A stretch of DNA of 64,000 nt from Pseudanabaena sp. FACHB-2040 (GTDB lineage: Bacteria; Cyanobacteriota; Cyanobacteriia; Phormidesmidales; Phormidesmidaceae), in assembly GCF_014696715.1 (NCBI RefSeq), contig NZ_JACJQO010000017.1, positions 1 through 64,000 on the forward strand. Reading direction: 5' to 3'. The position numbers were made by a program, and so were the translations under genes. Positions 15,438 to 24,079 of the stretch are shown piece by piece (position 1 is the stretch's first letter; the number at the start of each line of letters is the position of its first letter). The notes beneath the pieces are model-generated. The model was not told the DNA's origin. It did not search any database and saw only the letters and a list, made by a program, of their open reading frames with translations.

Positions 15438-16088
15438 ATGACTTCCACTTACCAGGCTCCTTTTATCTCGGCTGTACCGATTGACCAGATTCGCTACAGC
15501 GAGCAGGGGTTGGTGCCCGCCATCGTTCAGGACTATCTCGATGGCACTGTGCTGATGATGGCCTGGATGAACCGGGAGTCTTTGCAGAAGACTCTAGAGA
15601 CGGGCGATACCTGGTTTTGGAGCCGGTCGCGCCAGGAATTTTGGCATAAGGGCGAAACCTCGGGGCACTTGCAGAAGGTGCAGGCTATTCGCTACGACTG
15701 CGACAGCGATGCGCTGCTGGTGACAGTGGAGCAGATCGGAGATGTGGCTTGCCATACGGGAGAGCGTAGCTGCTTCCATCAGGTGGATGGGCAGAAGGTG
15801 GCTCCCCCAGCAGATACCTTGTCTCAGGTGTTTGCGGTGATTTGCGATCGCAAAGCCCACCCGGACCCCAGTTCCTACACCTGCAAGCTGCTAGAGGGCG
15901 GCGACAACAAGATTCTCAAGAAGATTGGCGAAGAAACCGCAGAGGTCGTCATGGCCTTTAAAGATGATGAGGCAGATGCGATCGCGGGGGAAGTAGCTGA
16001 CCTGCTCTATCACACCCTGGTTGCACTAGCTCATCACGATGTGGACATCAAGGCTGTCTACCGCAAGTTGCAGGAACGACGCCGCTAA
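15438..16088 (+). CDS. hisIE: Bifunctional phosphoribosyl-AMP cyclohydrolase / phosphoribosyl-ATP pyrophosphatase
   Basis: A 216-residue fusion catalysing steps two and three of histidine synthesis. The HisI half (about 1-130) has [38 protein letters not shown] and the zinc/metal motif [10 protein letters not shown]. The HisE half (about 135-216) has [34 protein letters not shown] and [11 protein letters not shown]. The length and order are those of the normal bacterial fusion. The start ATG is at 15438. The next gene begins about 50 bp downstream but is functionally unrelated. Confidence 0.96.
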   Translation: MTSTYQAPFISAVPIDQIRYSEQGLVPAIVQDYLDGTVLMMAWMNRESLQKTLETGDTWFWSRSRQEFWHKGETSGHLQKVQAIRYDCDSDALLVTVEQIGDVACHTGERSCFHQVDGQKVAPPADTLSQVFAVICDRKAHPDPSSYTCKLLEGGDNKILKKIGEETAEVVMAFKDDEADAIAGEVADLLYHTLVALAHHDVDIKAVYRKLQERRR

Positions 16089-16135
16089 AGGCTCAGGGAG
16101 AATTCGGCCGTGTCTGGTATCTTGACGGCATAAAC

Positions 16136-17236
16136 ATGCTGTCTCGCTCAGACTTGGCTATGGCTCTATTAGATCGCCTGCACATTGAAGTCACCAACGT
16201 CTGCAACTTCAAGTGCGAGTTTTGCCCCGATGCCATCATGGAGCGCAGGCGAGGGCACATGGATCTGGAGCTGCTGCGACAGATTCTAGACGAGTTGGCA
16301 GCACAGCCCATCACCCGAACGATCACCTTTCACCTGATGGGTGAGCCGCTGATCTATCCAGACATTTTTGCCGCGATTGAAATGGCGGCAGAGCGTCACC
16401 TCCAGCTTCATTTGACTACCAACGGCAGCACGTTCCAGCTCAAGCCTGACCACGTCGAGCGTTTAGTCAATTCGGGCATTCCGAAAGTTACCATTTCTCT
16501 GCAAACCCCCGATCCCTCCACCTTTACGCTGCGTGGTGCCCCACCCAAGCTCTCGGCTAGTGCCTACTTCGAGGGCATCACTCGCTATGTGCAAACTAAC
16601 CTCAAAGCAGCCACCAGCCCCACCCGAGTTCACATCAAGTTCCTAGACACCACTCCCAATCCTTTCCTAGTGCCCCACAAGCCCATGCAGGTGGTTGAAG
16701 GCAAGAACCAAATGCGCGAAACCCTCAGCAGGTGGGCCAGCCACCTTCTGGCAGATCTCCCCGACCGTCCTGATCCAGCCTGGATAGAGCAGCAAATCGA
16801 CCGCCACCGTCCTGGCCGTTGGCAGCTTATTCCCCTGCATCCCAAGCTGGTGCTAGAAACCTTTCCCCTCGATAGCTGGGGCAATGTCGAGGCCGAGTCG
16901 GTAGTGCCTGCCAGCTTTGGTTATTGCAATGGGGCCGCTCAGCAGGCAGGCATTCTCCACGATGGAACGGTGGTGCCCTGCTGCAAAGACTTCGAGGGGC
17001 AAATTCCCCTGGGCAACGTCAAGGAGCAGCCACTGCGAGATATTCTCAACGCCGCTCCGGCCTGTCAACTGCGGCAAGGGTTTGACCGTTGGCAGGTAGA
17101 AAACCCTGTGTGCCAGCGCTGCATGGGAGCCGATACGACTTCCAAAGCAGTTTTGCGGCAGATCGGCTCTATTGCCTACTTCAAGCTCTACAACCCCCTC
17201 ATGAAGCGGCTGCAGCCCCACTGGGGCGAAACTTGA
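16136..17236 (+). CDS. Radical SAM/SPASM domain protein
   Basis: A 366-residue radical SAM enzyme. The 4Fe-4S/SAM motif CNFKCEFC lies near residue 22, followed by MGEPLIYPDIF (the GGE-like SAM motif) and LTTNGS. The C-terminal third has the cysteine set of a SPASM domain that binds auxiliary clusters: FGYCNGA, GTVVPCCKDFEG, NPVCQRCMGA. SPASM enzymes typically modify ribosomally made peptides or proteins, but no obvious precursor peptide is adjacent. The nearest small gene, 58 aa at 15118, has two cysteines but is separated by hisIE. A second in-frame ATG at 16160 (MALLDRLHIEV) is an equally plausible start. Confidence 0.85.
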   Translation: MLSRSDLAMALLDRLHIEVTNVCNFKCEFCPDAIMERRRGHMDLELLRQILDELAAQPITRTITFHLMGEPLIYPDIFAAIEMAAERHLQLHLTTNGSTFQLKPDHVERLVNSGIPKVTISLQTPDPSTFTLRGAPPKLSASAYFEGITRYVQTNLKAATSPTRVHIKFLDTTPNPFLVPHKPMQVVEGKNQMRETLSRWASHLLADLPDRPDPAWIEQQIDRHRPGRWQLIPLHPKLVLETFPLDSWGNVEAESVVPASFGYCNGAAQQAGILHDGTVVPCCKDFEGQIPLGNVKEQPLRDILNAAPACQLRQGFDRWQVENPVCQRCMGADTTSKAVLRQIGSIAYFKLYNPLMKRLQPHWGET

Positions 17237-17791
17237 TTAGGGCTGCCAGCGTTCTAATCCACGCTGGGTGGGGATGCCTGCAGCGGAAAATGTCCAGATA
17301 GCCCGTTTGTGCTCAGGGCCATAGCTGAGGTGTAGGGGACGATCCGGGCCATAGTAATAGATTGAGTCAAAGGGAAGAGCCTGGTTCAAAAGCCAGTCGA
17401 GGATGCGATCGCTCCCCACACCCGCCACCCAAAAATCACAGGCTGCCCCTAGCCGAGAGCAGTAGAGCCGTCCATTGCGGTTGCGCTCATGGGCCATGTG
17501 CTGATCTCGGCTGGGGTCCACCCGGCCATACTTTTTACCCGTGACCGGATCACGCTGGGCCAGAAACTTCTTCAAATCAACCGAGCAGAAGCCATAGGTA
17601 AGCTGAAACCCATCCCAGCCAAACGCGTCAATCAGGGGGTCTAGAAGGTAATGATTCAGGTCTCTCAGCGCCTGCAAAGTCTCATCCTGTCTCGGCCAAG
17701 GATCAATCACATCAGCAAAACGGCGATATGTCTGAGTACAGGTACAAAACTCCCCCAGCGTTAAATACCTCCCCAGCCGTTCCCCCTCCAT
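17237..17791 (-). CDS. Hypothetical protein resembling M15-type peptidases
   Basis: A 184-residue soluble protein. A DQHMAH...GAACDFW block (about 113-139) and a later RPLHLSYGP resemble the zinc ligands (His, Asp, His) of M15-type D-Ala-D-Ala peptidases, with the pattern SxHxxGxAxD only loosely kept and an insertion between the first His and the Gly. An earlier LTYGFCSVDLKKFL resembles the ordered strand before the active site. No signal peptide is visible, which is odd for a wall enzyme. It lies 19 bp downstream of the prepilin peptidase gene on the same strand, a probable operon. The peptidase assignment is tentative. Confidence 0.5.
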   Translation of the reverse strand: MEGERLGRYLTLGEFCTCTQTYRRFADVIDPWPRQDETLQALRDLNHYLLDPLIDAFGWDGFQLTYGFCSVDLKKFLAQRDPVTGKKYGRVDPSRDQHMAHERNRNGRLYCSRLGAACDFWVAGVGSDRILDWLLNQALPFDSIYYYGPDRPLHLSYGPEHKRAIWTFSAAGIPTQRGLERWQP

Positions 17792-17810
17792 TGCGCCCTC
17801 CTCCCTACGC

Positions 17811-18626
17811 CTACAAAGACGGAAAAAACACCCTCAAATAAGCCCCAATCAATACATCGCCCCAAAAAATTGCAATCACTGCTCCCAATGCCAGAAACGG
17901 CCCAAAGGGCATGGGCTGACGACGGCTGATTAGGCGCAGTGCGATCGCACTACCCCCCACCACGGCCCCGCTCAAGCAGGCCAAAAATCCGCTCAGCAAA
18001 ACCCCCGGCCAGCCCAGCCAGGCCCCCAACATCGCCGCCAGCTTAGCATCGCCGCCGCCCATCGCTGTCTGCCCCAATGCTGCCGAGGCAAACAGAGTAA
18101 TCAGGTCAAACAGCCAGACCCCCACCACGGCCCCAATCACGCCTCCCATCAGCCGATGCACTGCCGCCGCGACCGATCCGGTTTCGCTATACCCCATTGC
18201 TGCTTGAAAGATTAGCCCTACAACCAGCCCAGACTGCGTGAGGGAATTGGGCAGCGTCAGGGTATCAAAGTCGATAAACGTCAGCACCACCAGCCAGCTC
18301 AGCAGCAGCCAGTAGCCCAGCGTAAACCCAGAGAAGCCAAACAGCCAGAAAGTTGCTAAAAACAGCCCTCCCGTGAACGCCTCGATCAGCGGATAACGGG
18401 CGGCAATGGGTGCTTTGCAATAGCGGCAGCGGCCTCTCAGCCAGAGCCAACCAAAGACGGGCACATTGTCGTAGGGCTTGAGCGGGGTGTGGCAGCGAGG
18501 ACAGCGGGAGGGTGGATACAGCAGCGATAGCCCCTCCGGAATGCGGTAGATCACCACATTCAGAAAGCTGCCTACGGCAGCCCCCAACATAAACACCAGC
18601 AGCGACGGAATCAGCGCGTACAGCAA
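17811..18626 (-). CDS. pilD: Prepilin peptidase / N-methyltransferase (PilD)
   Basis: A 271-residue inner-membrane aspartic protease that cleaves and N-methylates type IV prepilins, needed for motility and DNA uptake. It opens with a membrane segment and GSFLNVVIYRIPEG. The methyltransferase-side zinc motif of two CxxC pairs follows (CPRCHTPL and CRYCKAPI). The two catalytic aspartates are in FIDFDTLTLPN and GGGDAKLAAM, and several further helices complete the protein. The length is normal. A GNAT gene lies 61 bp upstream and the M15-like gene 19 bp downstream, all on the minus strand. No other pil genes are nearby. Confidence 0.93.
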   Translation of the reverse strand: MLYALIPSLLVFMLGAAVGSFLNVVIYRIPEGLSLLYPPSRCPRCHTPLKPYDNVPVFGWLWLRGRCRYCKAPIAARYPLIEAFTGGLFLATFWLFGFSGFTLGYWLLLSWLVVLTFIDFDTLTLPNSLTQSGLVVGLIFQAAMGYSETGSVAAAVHRLMGGVIGAVVGVWLFDLITLFASAALGQTAMGGGDAKLAAMLGAWLGWPGVLLSGFLACLSGAVVGGSAIALRLISRRQPMPFGPFLALGAVIAIFWGDVLIGAYLRVFFPSL

Positions 18627-18687
18627 GGCATTAAAACAAAACCGCTATTCTTCGCAGCATACCCCGTTGCGCCGATAGGCCATCAAC

Positions 18688-19245
18688 CTAAGCCTCTGCA
18701 TGGGTAGCCTCCTGGATCACGTCATCAAAGGCGGGTGCGTACTGCAGCTTGCCGTGCAACAGGTCAGAGTTTTGGCCGACTAGCTTGACCATGAAAGCGG
18801 CCTCTGGCACAGGAAAAGGAGACTCAATGCCGTAGCGGACAGCAGGTTCAAAGCCAAACTGGCTGTAGTAAGCTGGCTCTCCTAACACCGTCACTAGCGA
18901 GTTGCCCCTAGCTCTAGCGGCTCTCAGGCCCTGCTGCACCAGTCGCTTACCAATGCCCTGCCGCTGATGCTGAGGCAGCACTGCTAGTGGGGCCAGCACC
19001 AGCACTGGCACTGTGTCTTTTCCCACAAGCTGCCCGTAGCTAAACAAAATGTGGCCCACAATCTGACAGTTGATCTCTGCTACTAGGGCCAGATCTGACA
19101 CATAGGCAACGGAGTGGCGAATTTTTTCAACCAGCCGAGCTTCACTTGACTGACCAAAGGCCAACGTGTGCAGTTGGGCAATGGCTCCGTAGTCACTCAC
19201 CTGTTCGGGCCTGATCTTGATCGGTAGCCCCCTAGACTCTTCCAC
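18688..19245 (-). CDS. GNAT family N-acetyltransferase
   Basis: A 185-residue GCN5-related acetyltransferase, probably of the YhbS-like subgroup. It begins with IKIRPEQVSDYGAIAQLHTLAF and has LAPLAVLPQHQRQGIGKRLV, the acetyl-CoA pyrophosphate loop (Q/RxxGxG/A form: QRQGIG). The later LGEPAYYSQFGFEPA is typical of the subgroup. The substrate is unknown. It precedes pilD by 61 bp on the same strand. Confidence 0.85.
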   Translation of the reverse strand: MEESRGLPIKIRPEQVSDYGAIAQLHTLAFGQSSEARLVEKIRHSVAYVSDLALVAEINCQIVGHILFSYGQLVGKDTVPVLVLAPLAVLPQHQRQGIGKRLVQQGLRAARARGNSLVTVLGEPAYYSQFGFEPAVRYGIESPFPVPEAAFMVKLVGQNSDLLHGKLQYAPAFDDVIQEATHAEA

Positions 19246-19466
19246 GTCGTTTCCCCTACTCTGCAGTTTCTGGGTAATTTCGGCGCTGCGATCGCACCCG
19301 GTTCAGATCTATTTGTCAATAGAGCGCGGCAGCTTAAGGTGCGGCACACAGCTCTGGACCTTCACATTATCGGAGTAATTCAGCACAAACTCCTAAAGCA
19401 TTGCGTCCGCAGTCTTAGCAAGATTGCCTTGATCTTGGCTGCAATGCTTTGCCTCTAAAAGCCTTG

Positions 19467-20600
19467 CTACTGACCAGCGCCCTGCAGCGCCTGATCCAGA
19501 TCGGCCATCAAATCCTCTGGATGCTCTAGTCCGACAGACAGCCGCAGCAGATTCACCGGAGTTTGGGTGCCCGGAGCCTCAATCGAAGCCCGGTGCTCAA
19601 TTAAGCTGTGAGGACCGCCAAAGCTAGTGGCGCGGGTAAATAGTTTGACCTTGGCGGCTACTGCCAGGGCCGTTTCCTGATTACCCTTGACCAAAATCGA
19701 GAGCAGGCCGCCGTAACCACTCATCTGCTGGGCTGCGATCGCATGGCCCGGATGGTCGGCCAAGCCCGGATACAGCACCCGCTCTACCGCCCCATGCTGG
19801 CTGAGCAACTCGGCCAAGCGCTGGGCGTTTGCGGCCTGAGTATGAACCCGGCAGGCGAGGGTTTGCAGCCCCCGCAGAGCCAGCCAGCAGTCAAAGGGCG
19901 AGGGCACCGCACCGCCGATGCCTTGAATTAGACGGATTTGGTTGAATAGGGGAGATAGCTCTCGGGTCACGACTATGCCGCCGATCACGTCGCTGTGTCC
20001 GGCCAGATATTTGGTGGTGGCGTGGATGACTAAGTCAGCCCCGTGCTCTAGCGGATTTTGCAGCACGGGCGAGGCCACTGTGTTGTCGCAGGCTAGGGAA
20101 GCTCCGGCTTCATGGGCTAGGTGGGCAGCGGCTCGAATGTCAGTGACGGCCAGTTGCGGGTTAGAAGGCGTCTCAATCAGAATTAGCCGGGTGTTGGCTT
20201 TTATTGCCTGCTGCACCGCCGCCAAATCGGTCGTATCTACCAGGTCAAAAGCGAGGCCCCAGGGAGCAAAAATCTGCCGCAGCATTTCCTGCACCCCAAA
20301 GTAGACGTTTTGTGGGGCAATCACGTGGTCGCCAGCCTTTAGCGCCTGAAAAACCGACATGGTAGCGGCTGACCCAGAGGCAAAGGCGGCGGCTTCGGTG
20401 CCGCGCTCTAGGGTTGCGATCGCAGCTTCTAGCGCCTGCCGATTAGGATTGCCGCTGCGAGAATAGATATATTCGTGCGGATAGGTGCCATCGGCAGCGC
20501 GTTCAAAGGTAGACGACAGATAAATGGGGGGCACGACTGACCCCATGTTTTCAGCAGAACTCGGTGCCGTCGCGCGGATAATCTGGCTTTCAATATGCAT
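19467..20600 (-). CDS. Trans-sulfuration enzyme, cystathionine gamma-synthase/lyase type
   Basis: A 377-residue PLP enzyme of the Cys/Met metabolism family (MetB/MetC/MegL). Landmarks are PPIYLSSTF, YSRSGNPNRQALE, FASGSAATMS, ETPSNPQL, DNTVASP (cofactor-pyridine aspartate) and the PLP lysine in HATTKYLAGHSD (about residue 196), then the C-terminal RATSFGGPHSLIEH. Synthase and lyase cannot be separated from sequence alone; cystathionine gamma-synthase or lyase are both possible. It is monocistronic, with about 500 bp of non-coding DNA upstream. Confidence 0.88.
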   Translation of the reverse strand: MHIESQIIRATAPSSAENMGSVVPPIYLSSTFERAADGTYPHEYIYSRSGNPNRQALEAAIATLERGTEAAAFASGSAATMSVFQALKAGDHVIAPQNVYFGVQEMLRQIFAPWGLAFDLVDTTDLAAVQQAIKANTRLILIETPSNPQLAVTDIRAAAHLAHEAGASLACDNTVASPVLQNPLEHGADLVIHATTKYLAGHSDVIGGIVVTRELSPLFNQIRLIQGIGGAVPSPFDCWLALRGLQTLACRVHTQAANAQRLAELLSQHGAVERVLYPGLADHPGHAIAAQQMSGYGGLLSILVKGNQETALAVAAKVKLFTRATSFGGPHSLIEHRASIEAPGTQTPVNLLRLSVGLEHPEDLMADLDQALQGAGQ

Positions 20601-21100
20601 AGCAGGGGTTTAGAAGGCTTCTGCAGGATCTTAAATCAGCTAGCACCCTGCACCTGCTTTTTGGTGGAGCGCACAGCAAACATAGGAGCCAGCACAATTC
20701 TCGAAGCGCTGTCTTAACCTGTACTTAAACATTCGATTTATTTTGGAAAAGAAATCATAAAGAGCCCTAAGTAATTCCACTGTACTGAAGTCTTTTTCGT
20801 ATCATGGTTTACATAAAATAGGATTTTTTATTAGGCAAATTAGCGCCTCGCAAAGCAAGACTTGCCAAAAACTTGTTACCTGCAGTCTTGAAAATAGCCA
20901 GCCCAAAAGTATTCTGTTTCGATCTCAATCTGGGTCTTTCTGCAACCATTCCTAAATTAATCCGTTCCTTGAAATGCAGTTTTTTTAAGTAGCTTCAGAG
21001 GTTTTTCCTTCCACTGGTTCCTTCAAATGCCTAACGCTAAGTCTGATGCTGAGGTCAGATTTAGGCTTTCTCGTTAAAAACTGACATCTCTCCAACCGCT
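20601..21100. other. AT-rich intergenic region between divergent genes
   Basis: About 500 bp with no supported gene, holding the promoters of the divergent trans-sulfuration gene and the 21101 gene. It is markedly AT-rich with T-runs (for example near 20825-20830). The only clear structure is the hairpin at 21029-21066. Confidence 0.5.
21029..21066 (+). terminator. Nested leader hairpin with T-rich tail upstream of the 21101 gene
   Basis: GCCTAA (21029-21034) pairs with TTAGGC (21061-21066), and inside it TCTGA (21042-21046) pairs with TCAGA (21055-21059). TTTCTCGTT follows. The hairpin ends 34 bp before the start codon of the next gene, a position suitable for attenuation or a repressor site. 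Confidence 0.35.
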
Positions 21101-21595
21101 ATGAACCGGCTAAATCTTTTAGGTACCTCTGTTCCCGCTGCTACAGCTCATCAAGGGCAATCATCAAAGCGAGTTAGCAGCGGCTGGTTTAGATTTTCCT
21201 ATAGATTTACGACTGGCCATCTTCTGCTGGGGACGGTTGAGGGAGACTTTTTAGTTAACCTGCCCCATTTAGTGTTTAACCTGCGTCATTTAACTGCAGC
21301 TTTGCAGGATCAACGCTCACGAACAGTTCTGCAGTTTGACCGGGTTTTTGGCCAATTTGATTTAAGTTCATCCGAAGTGCTTTTCTCGGGCTCTGACTCA
21401 GGGTCGGGGTCATTTTTCTGCTTCAATTATCGGGGCAGTGAAGCCATCGTTTTTGACGGCATTGACGAAGGCTGGCTGGCTTCGGGCTGGGTGCCTGCGA
21501 CCTGGCAGGTAGAATCGCTCGGTGGTAGCGATGCAGCAGTTGTTTGGGGCCAAGCTCAAGCCCAGCCGCAGCCAGCCAGCCTTAGCCTTGGCTGA
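21101..21595 (+). CDS. Hypothetical protein, 164 aa
   Basis: I do not recognise this protein. It has a Ser/Gln-rich N-terminus, then alternating hydrophobic and aromatic stretches (GWFRFSYRFTTGHLLLGTVEG, FLVNLPHLVFNL; quoted as separate short blocks) suggesting beta strands. A Ser/Gly-rich SGSDSGSGSFF loop and a Gln/Ala/Pro tail follow. No signal peptide or membrane span is evident. ATG at 21101 lies downstream of the leader hairpin. The RnfD/DUF2330 fusion gene begins 110 bp downstream on the same strand. Coding is supported by length and a consistent frame only. Confidence 0.55.
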   Translation: MNRLNLLGTSVPAATAHQGQSSKRVSSGWFRFSYRFTTGHLLLGTVEGDFLVNLPHLVFNLRHLTAALQDQRSRTVLQFDRVFGQFDLSSSEVLFSGSDSGSGSFFCFNYRGSEAIVFDGIDEGWLASGWVPATWQVESLGGSDAAVVWGQAQAQPQPASLSLG

Positions 21596-21704
21596 GCACA
21601 GGTATTAGGCGTTGCTCAGTGGTTACAAAAGCGGTAACCAAATTTTTGGGAGCTGATTCGACCGCCATACTGGCAGCAACCGCGTGTTTAGAAGGAGACC
21701 GGCT

Positions 21705-23915
21705 GTGCTGCGAGATGCCCGCGATTATCAGATCTTGTTCCTGTCTTTGTTTTTGCTGCTGGGGTTAGCGACTCGCGACTGGACTCTGCGACCGGCAGGA
21801 GTGGGCTGTGCGATCGCAGCCTGCCTACTGACCCAATGGTTAATGACAAGAGCGGCTGCCTGGATCAAGTTAGGGCACAGCCTGCCTCCCACGCTAGACA
21901 CTGTGGACCATGCCGCTGAGCCGCTGCCTGCTGCTCCCTTTAACTGGCGCAGTCCTTTAATTACTGCTCTGGGCCTCAGCCTGCTGCTGCGGGTGGATCA
22001 CCTGCCGACGATGGCGCTGGCAGGCTTTTTTGCGATCGCGAGTAAGTTTGTGCTGCGGGTGGGCGACAAGCATTTCTTTAACCCGGCCAACTTCGGCATT
22101 ATTGCCGTGCTGCTGCTGACCCATGATGCCTGGGTATCTCCCGGCCAGTGGGGCGAGGAAGCCTGGTACGCCCTAATTTTTCTGGGGGCAGGAGGTCTGG
22201 TGCTAAAGCGGGTAGGCCGCTGGGATACGACCCTGGCCTTTCTCAGCACCTATGCAGCTTTAGAGGCACTGCGCAATCTCTGGCTGGGCTGGAGCTGGGA
22301 CGTGTGGTCACACCGGCTAATGAGCGGATCGCTGCTGCTGTTTGCCCTATTCATGGTGACCGACCCCCGCGCCATTCCCAATGCTCGTCCGGCGCGGCTG
22401 CTGTGGGCAGCTGCGATCGCACTGCTCACCTTTTGGCTACGAAACTACCTGTACCTGCCCACAGCAGTCTTCTGGGCGCTATTTGCCCTGTCGCCATTAA
22501 CGCTGCTGCTGGATCACCTGTGGACTGCCCCCACCTTCATGTGGAAAACCCTGGGGAAAACTTCGCTGCTGAGGCGATTAGGCCCCTCGCTGGGGATAAT
22601 TGGTGGGGTTGCGATCGCATTCTTTACTCTAGTTCCGGCTGCCTGGGCCTTTTGCGGCTTCTACGTGGCCAAGGCCGATACCAGCCTCTACAACCAGGCA
22701 TCGCAGGTGATCATTGCGCGAGACGGCAACCGCACCGTGTTGACGATGGCCAATGACTACCAGGGCGATGTGCAGGACTTTGCCCTGGTAGTGCCGGTGC
22801 CAGTGCTGCTCACTGAGGATCAGGTCAACGTAGGCGATCCGGCCATTGTGGAGCGGCTCGATGCCTTTAGCGCCCCCCGTTTAGTGGAATATTTCGACCC
22901 CGATCCCTGTGCCCCGGTTTACCCCATGGCTCCAAGCATGGCCCCTGGTAGCTTGACCAGTCAGGCTGCCAGGGGAGCCGCTGCCGATCAGTCCTTAGGC
23001 GTCACCGTAGAAGCCAGCTTTTCCGTGGGTGAATACGACATTGTTATCCTCAGCGCCCGCGAATCAGACGGGCTAGAAACTTGGCTGCGGCAAAACGACT
23101 ACCAGCTGCCATCTGGGGCCAGCGGTCTGCTGCAGCCCTACATTCGCCAGGGCATGAAGTTTTTTGTTGCTAAGGTCAACCTGGAGGAGTTTGATCGCGG
23201 CGGCTTCCAGTCTCTGCGGCCGCTACAAATGGCTTATGAGTCGCCCCGATTCATGCTGCCAATTCGGCTGGGCATGGTCAACGCTCAGCAGGAGCAGGAT
23301 TTAATGGTGTATCTACTAACGCCCTCTGGGCAGGTCGAGGTGACCAACTACCGCACCGTGAAAATTCCCTCTGAGGCTGAGATTCCAGTTTTCGTGAAGG
23401 ACGAGTTCAGCGACTTCTACCGCTCCATGTTTCAGCTCAGCCACCAGCAGGAGAACCGCAGCGTTGCCTTCCTTGAATATGCCTGGGACATGGGCTGGTG
23501 CGACCCCTGCGCCGCCAATCCCCTAACACCAGAGGAACTGCGCCAGGCAGGCGTTTTTTGGATCGGATCGGCACAGGCACAGGCCCGGACAGGACTGATG
23601 CCGCCTCCAGGCAATAATGTCTTCATCACTCGTCTGCACGTTCGCTATGCCCGCGACAAGTTTCCGGAGGACTTGGTATTTCAGGAAACGTCAAACCGCG
23701 AAAATTTTCAGGGTCGGTACATTTTGCGCCATGCGTTTAGCGGAGGAGCAGCCTGTGAAGCCGCAGAGGCTTACCGCAGATCTTTGCCTGAGCGGTTTGA
23801 GCGCGAGGCCCAAACCCTAGCTCGACTGACCGGCTGGGATGTCTCCGAGATTCGCCGGAAGCTGCCAGCAGTAGAAACTGCCCCCACTCCCTGGTGGCGT
23901 CGGCTGTGGCCCTAA
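21705..23915 (+). CDS. RnfD/NqrB-like membrane domain fused to DUF2330
   Basis: A 736-residue two-part protein. Residues about 1-310 hold some eight or more membrane spans and blocks typical of the RnfD/NqrB family as annotated in cyanobacteria: RDARDYQILFLSLFLLLG, DKHFFNPANFGI, FMVTDPRAIPNA. Residues about 315-700 form a DUF2330 domain that begins after a further membrane helix ending AWAFCGFYVAK and contains ADTSLYNQASQVIIAR and LVVPVPVLL. The GTG at 21705 has a GAAGGAG ribosome site seven bases upstream and matches the usual N-terminus better than the GTG at 21684. The flavin-threonine site of true RnfD is not evident. I know these two domains as neighbouring genes; here they are one reading frame. 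Confidence 0.8.
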   Translation: MLRDARDYQILFLSLFLLLGLATRDWTLRPAGVGCAIAACLLTQWLMTRAAAWIKLGHSLPPTLDTVDHAAEPLPAAPFNWRSPLITALGLSLLLRVDHLPTMALAGFFAIASKFVLRVGDKHFFNPANFGIIAVLLLTHDAWVSPGQWGEEAWYALIFLGAGGLVLKRVGRWDTTLAFLSTYAALEALRNLWLGWSWDVWSHRLMSGSLLLFALFMVTDPRAIPNARPARLLWAAAIALLTFWLRNYLYLPTAVFWALFALSPLTLLLDHLWTAPTFMWKTLGKTSLLRRLGPSLGIIGGVAIAFFTLVPAAWAFCGFYVAKADTSLYNQASQVIIARDGNRTVLTMANDYQGDVQDFALVVPVPVLLTEDQVNVGDPAIVERLDAFSAPRLVEYFDPDPCAPVYPMAPSMAPGSLTSQAARGAAADQSLGVTVEASFSVGEYDIVILSARESDGLETWLRQNDYQLPSGASGLLQPYIRQGMKFFVAKVNLEEFDRGGFQSLRPLQMAYESPRFMLPIRLGMVNAQQEQDLMVYLLTPSGQVEVTNYRTVKIPSEAEIPVFVKDEFSDFYRSMFQLSHQQENRSVAFLEYAWDMGWCDPCAANPLTPEELRQAGVFWIGSAQAQARTGLMPPPGNNVFITRLHVRYARDKFPEDLVFQETSNRENFQGRYILRHAFSGGAACEAAEAYRRSLPERFEREAQTLARLTGWDVSEIRRKLPAVETAPTPWWRRLWP

Positions 23916-24079
23916 AGCGTAAGAACTCGAAAAGCCGGGCTTGTCTGGTGAAAGACTACTATATAGAGAGGGTTTGTAGCGCTATGGGCAATCTTCCGGA
24001 GATACCGTATCCCCTGATGCAAATAATTTTCAGGCTGGTATAGTTATCTCCAGCGATCCGGCCTTTCCGGTCGGATCCT

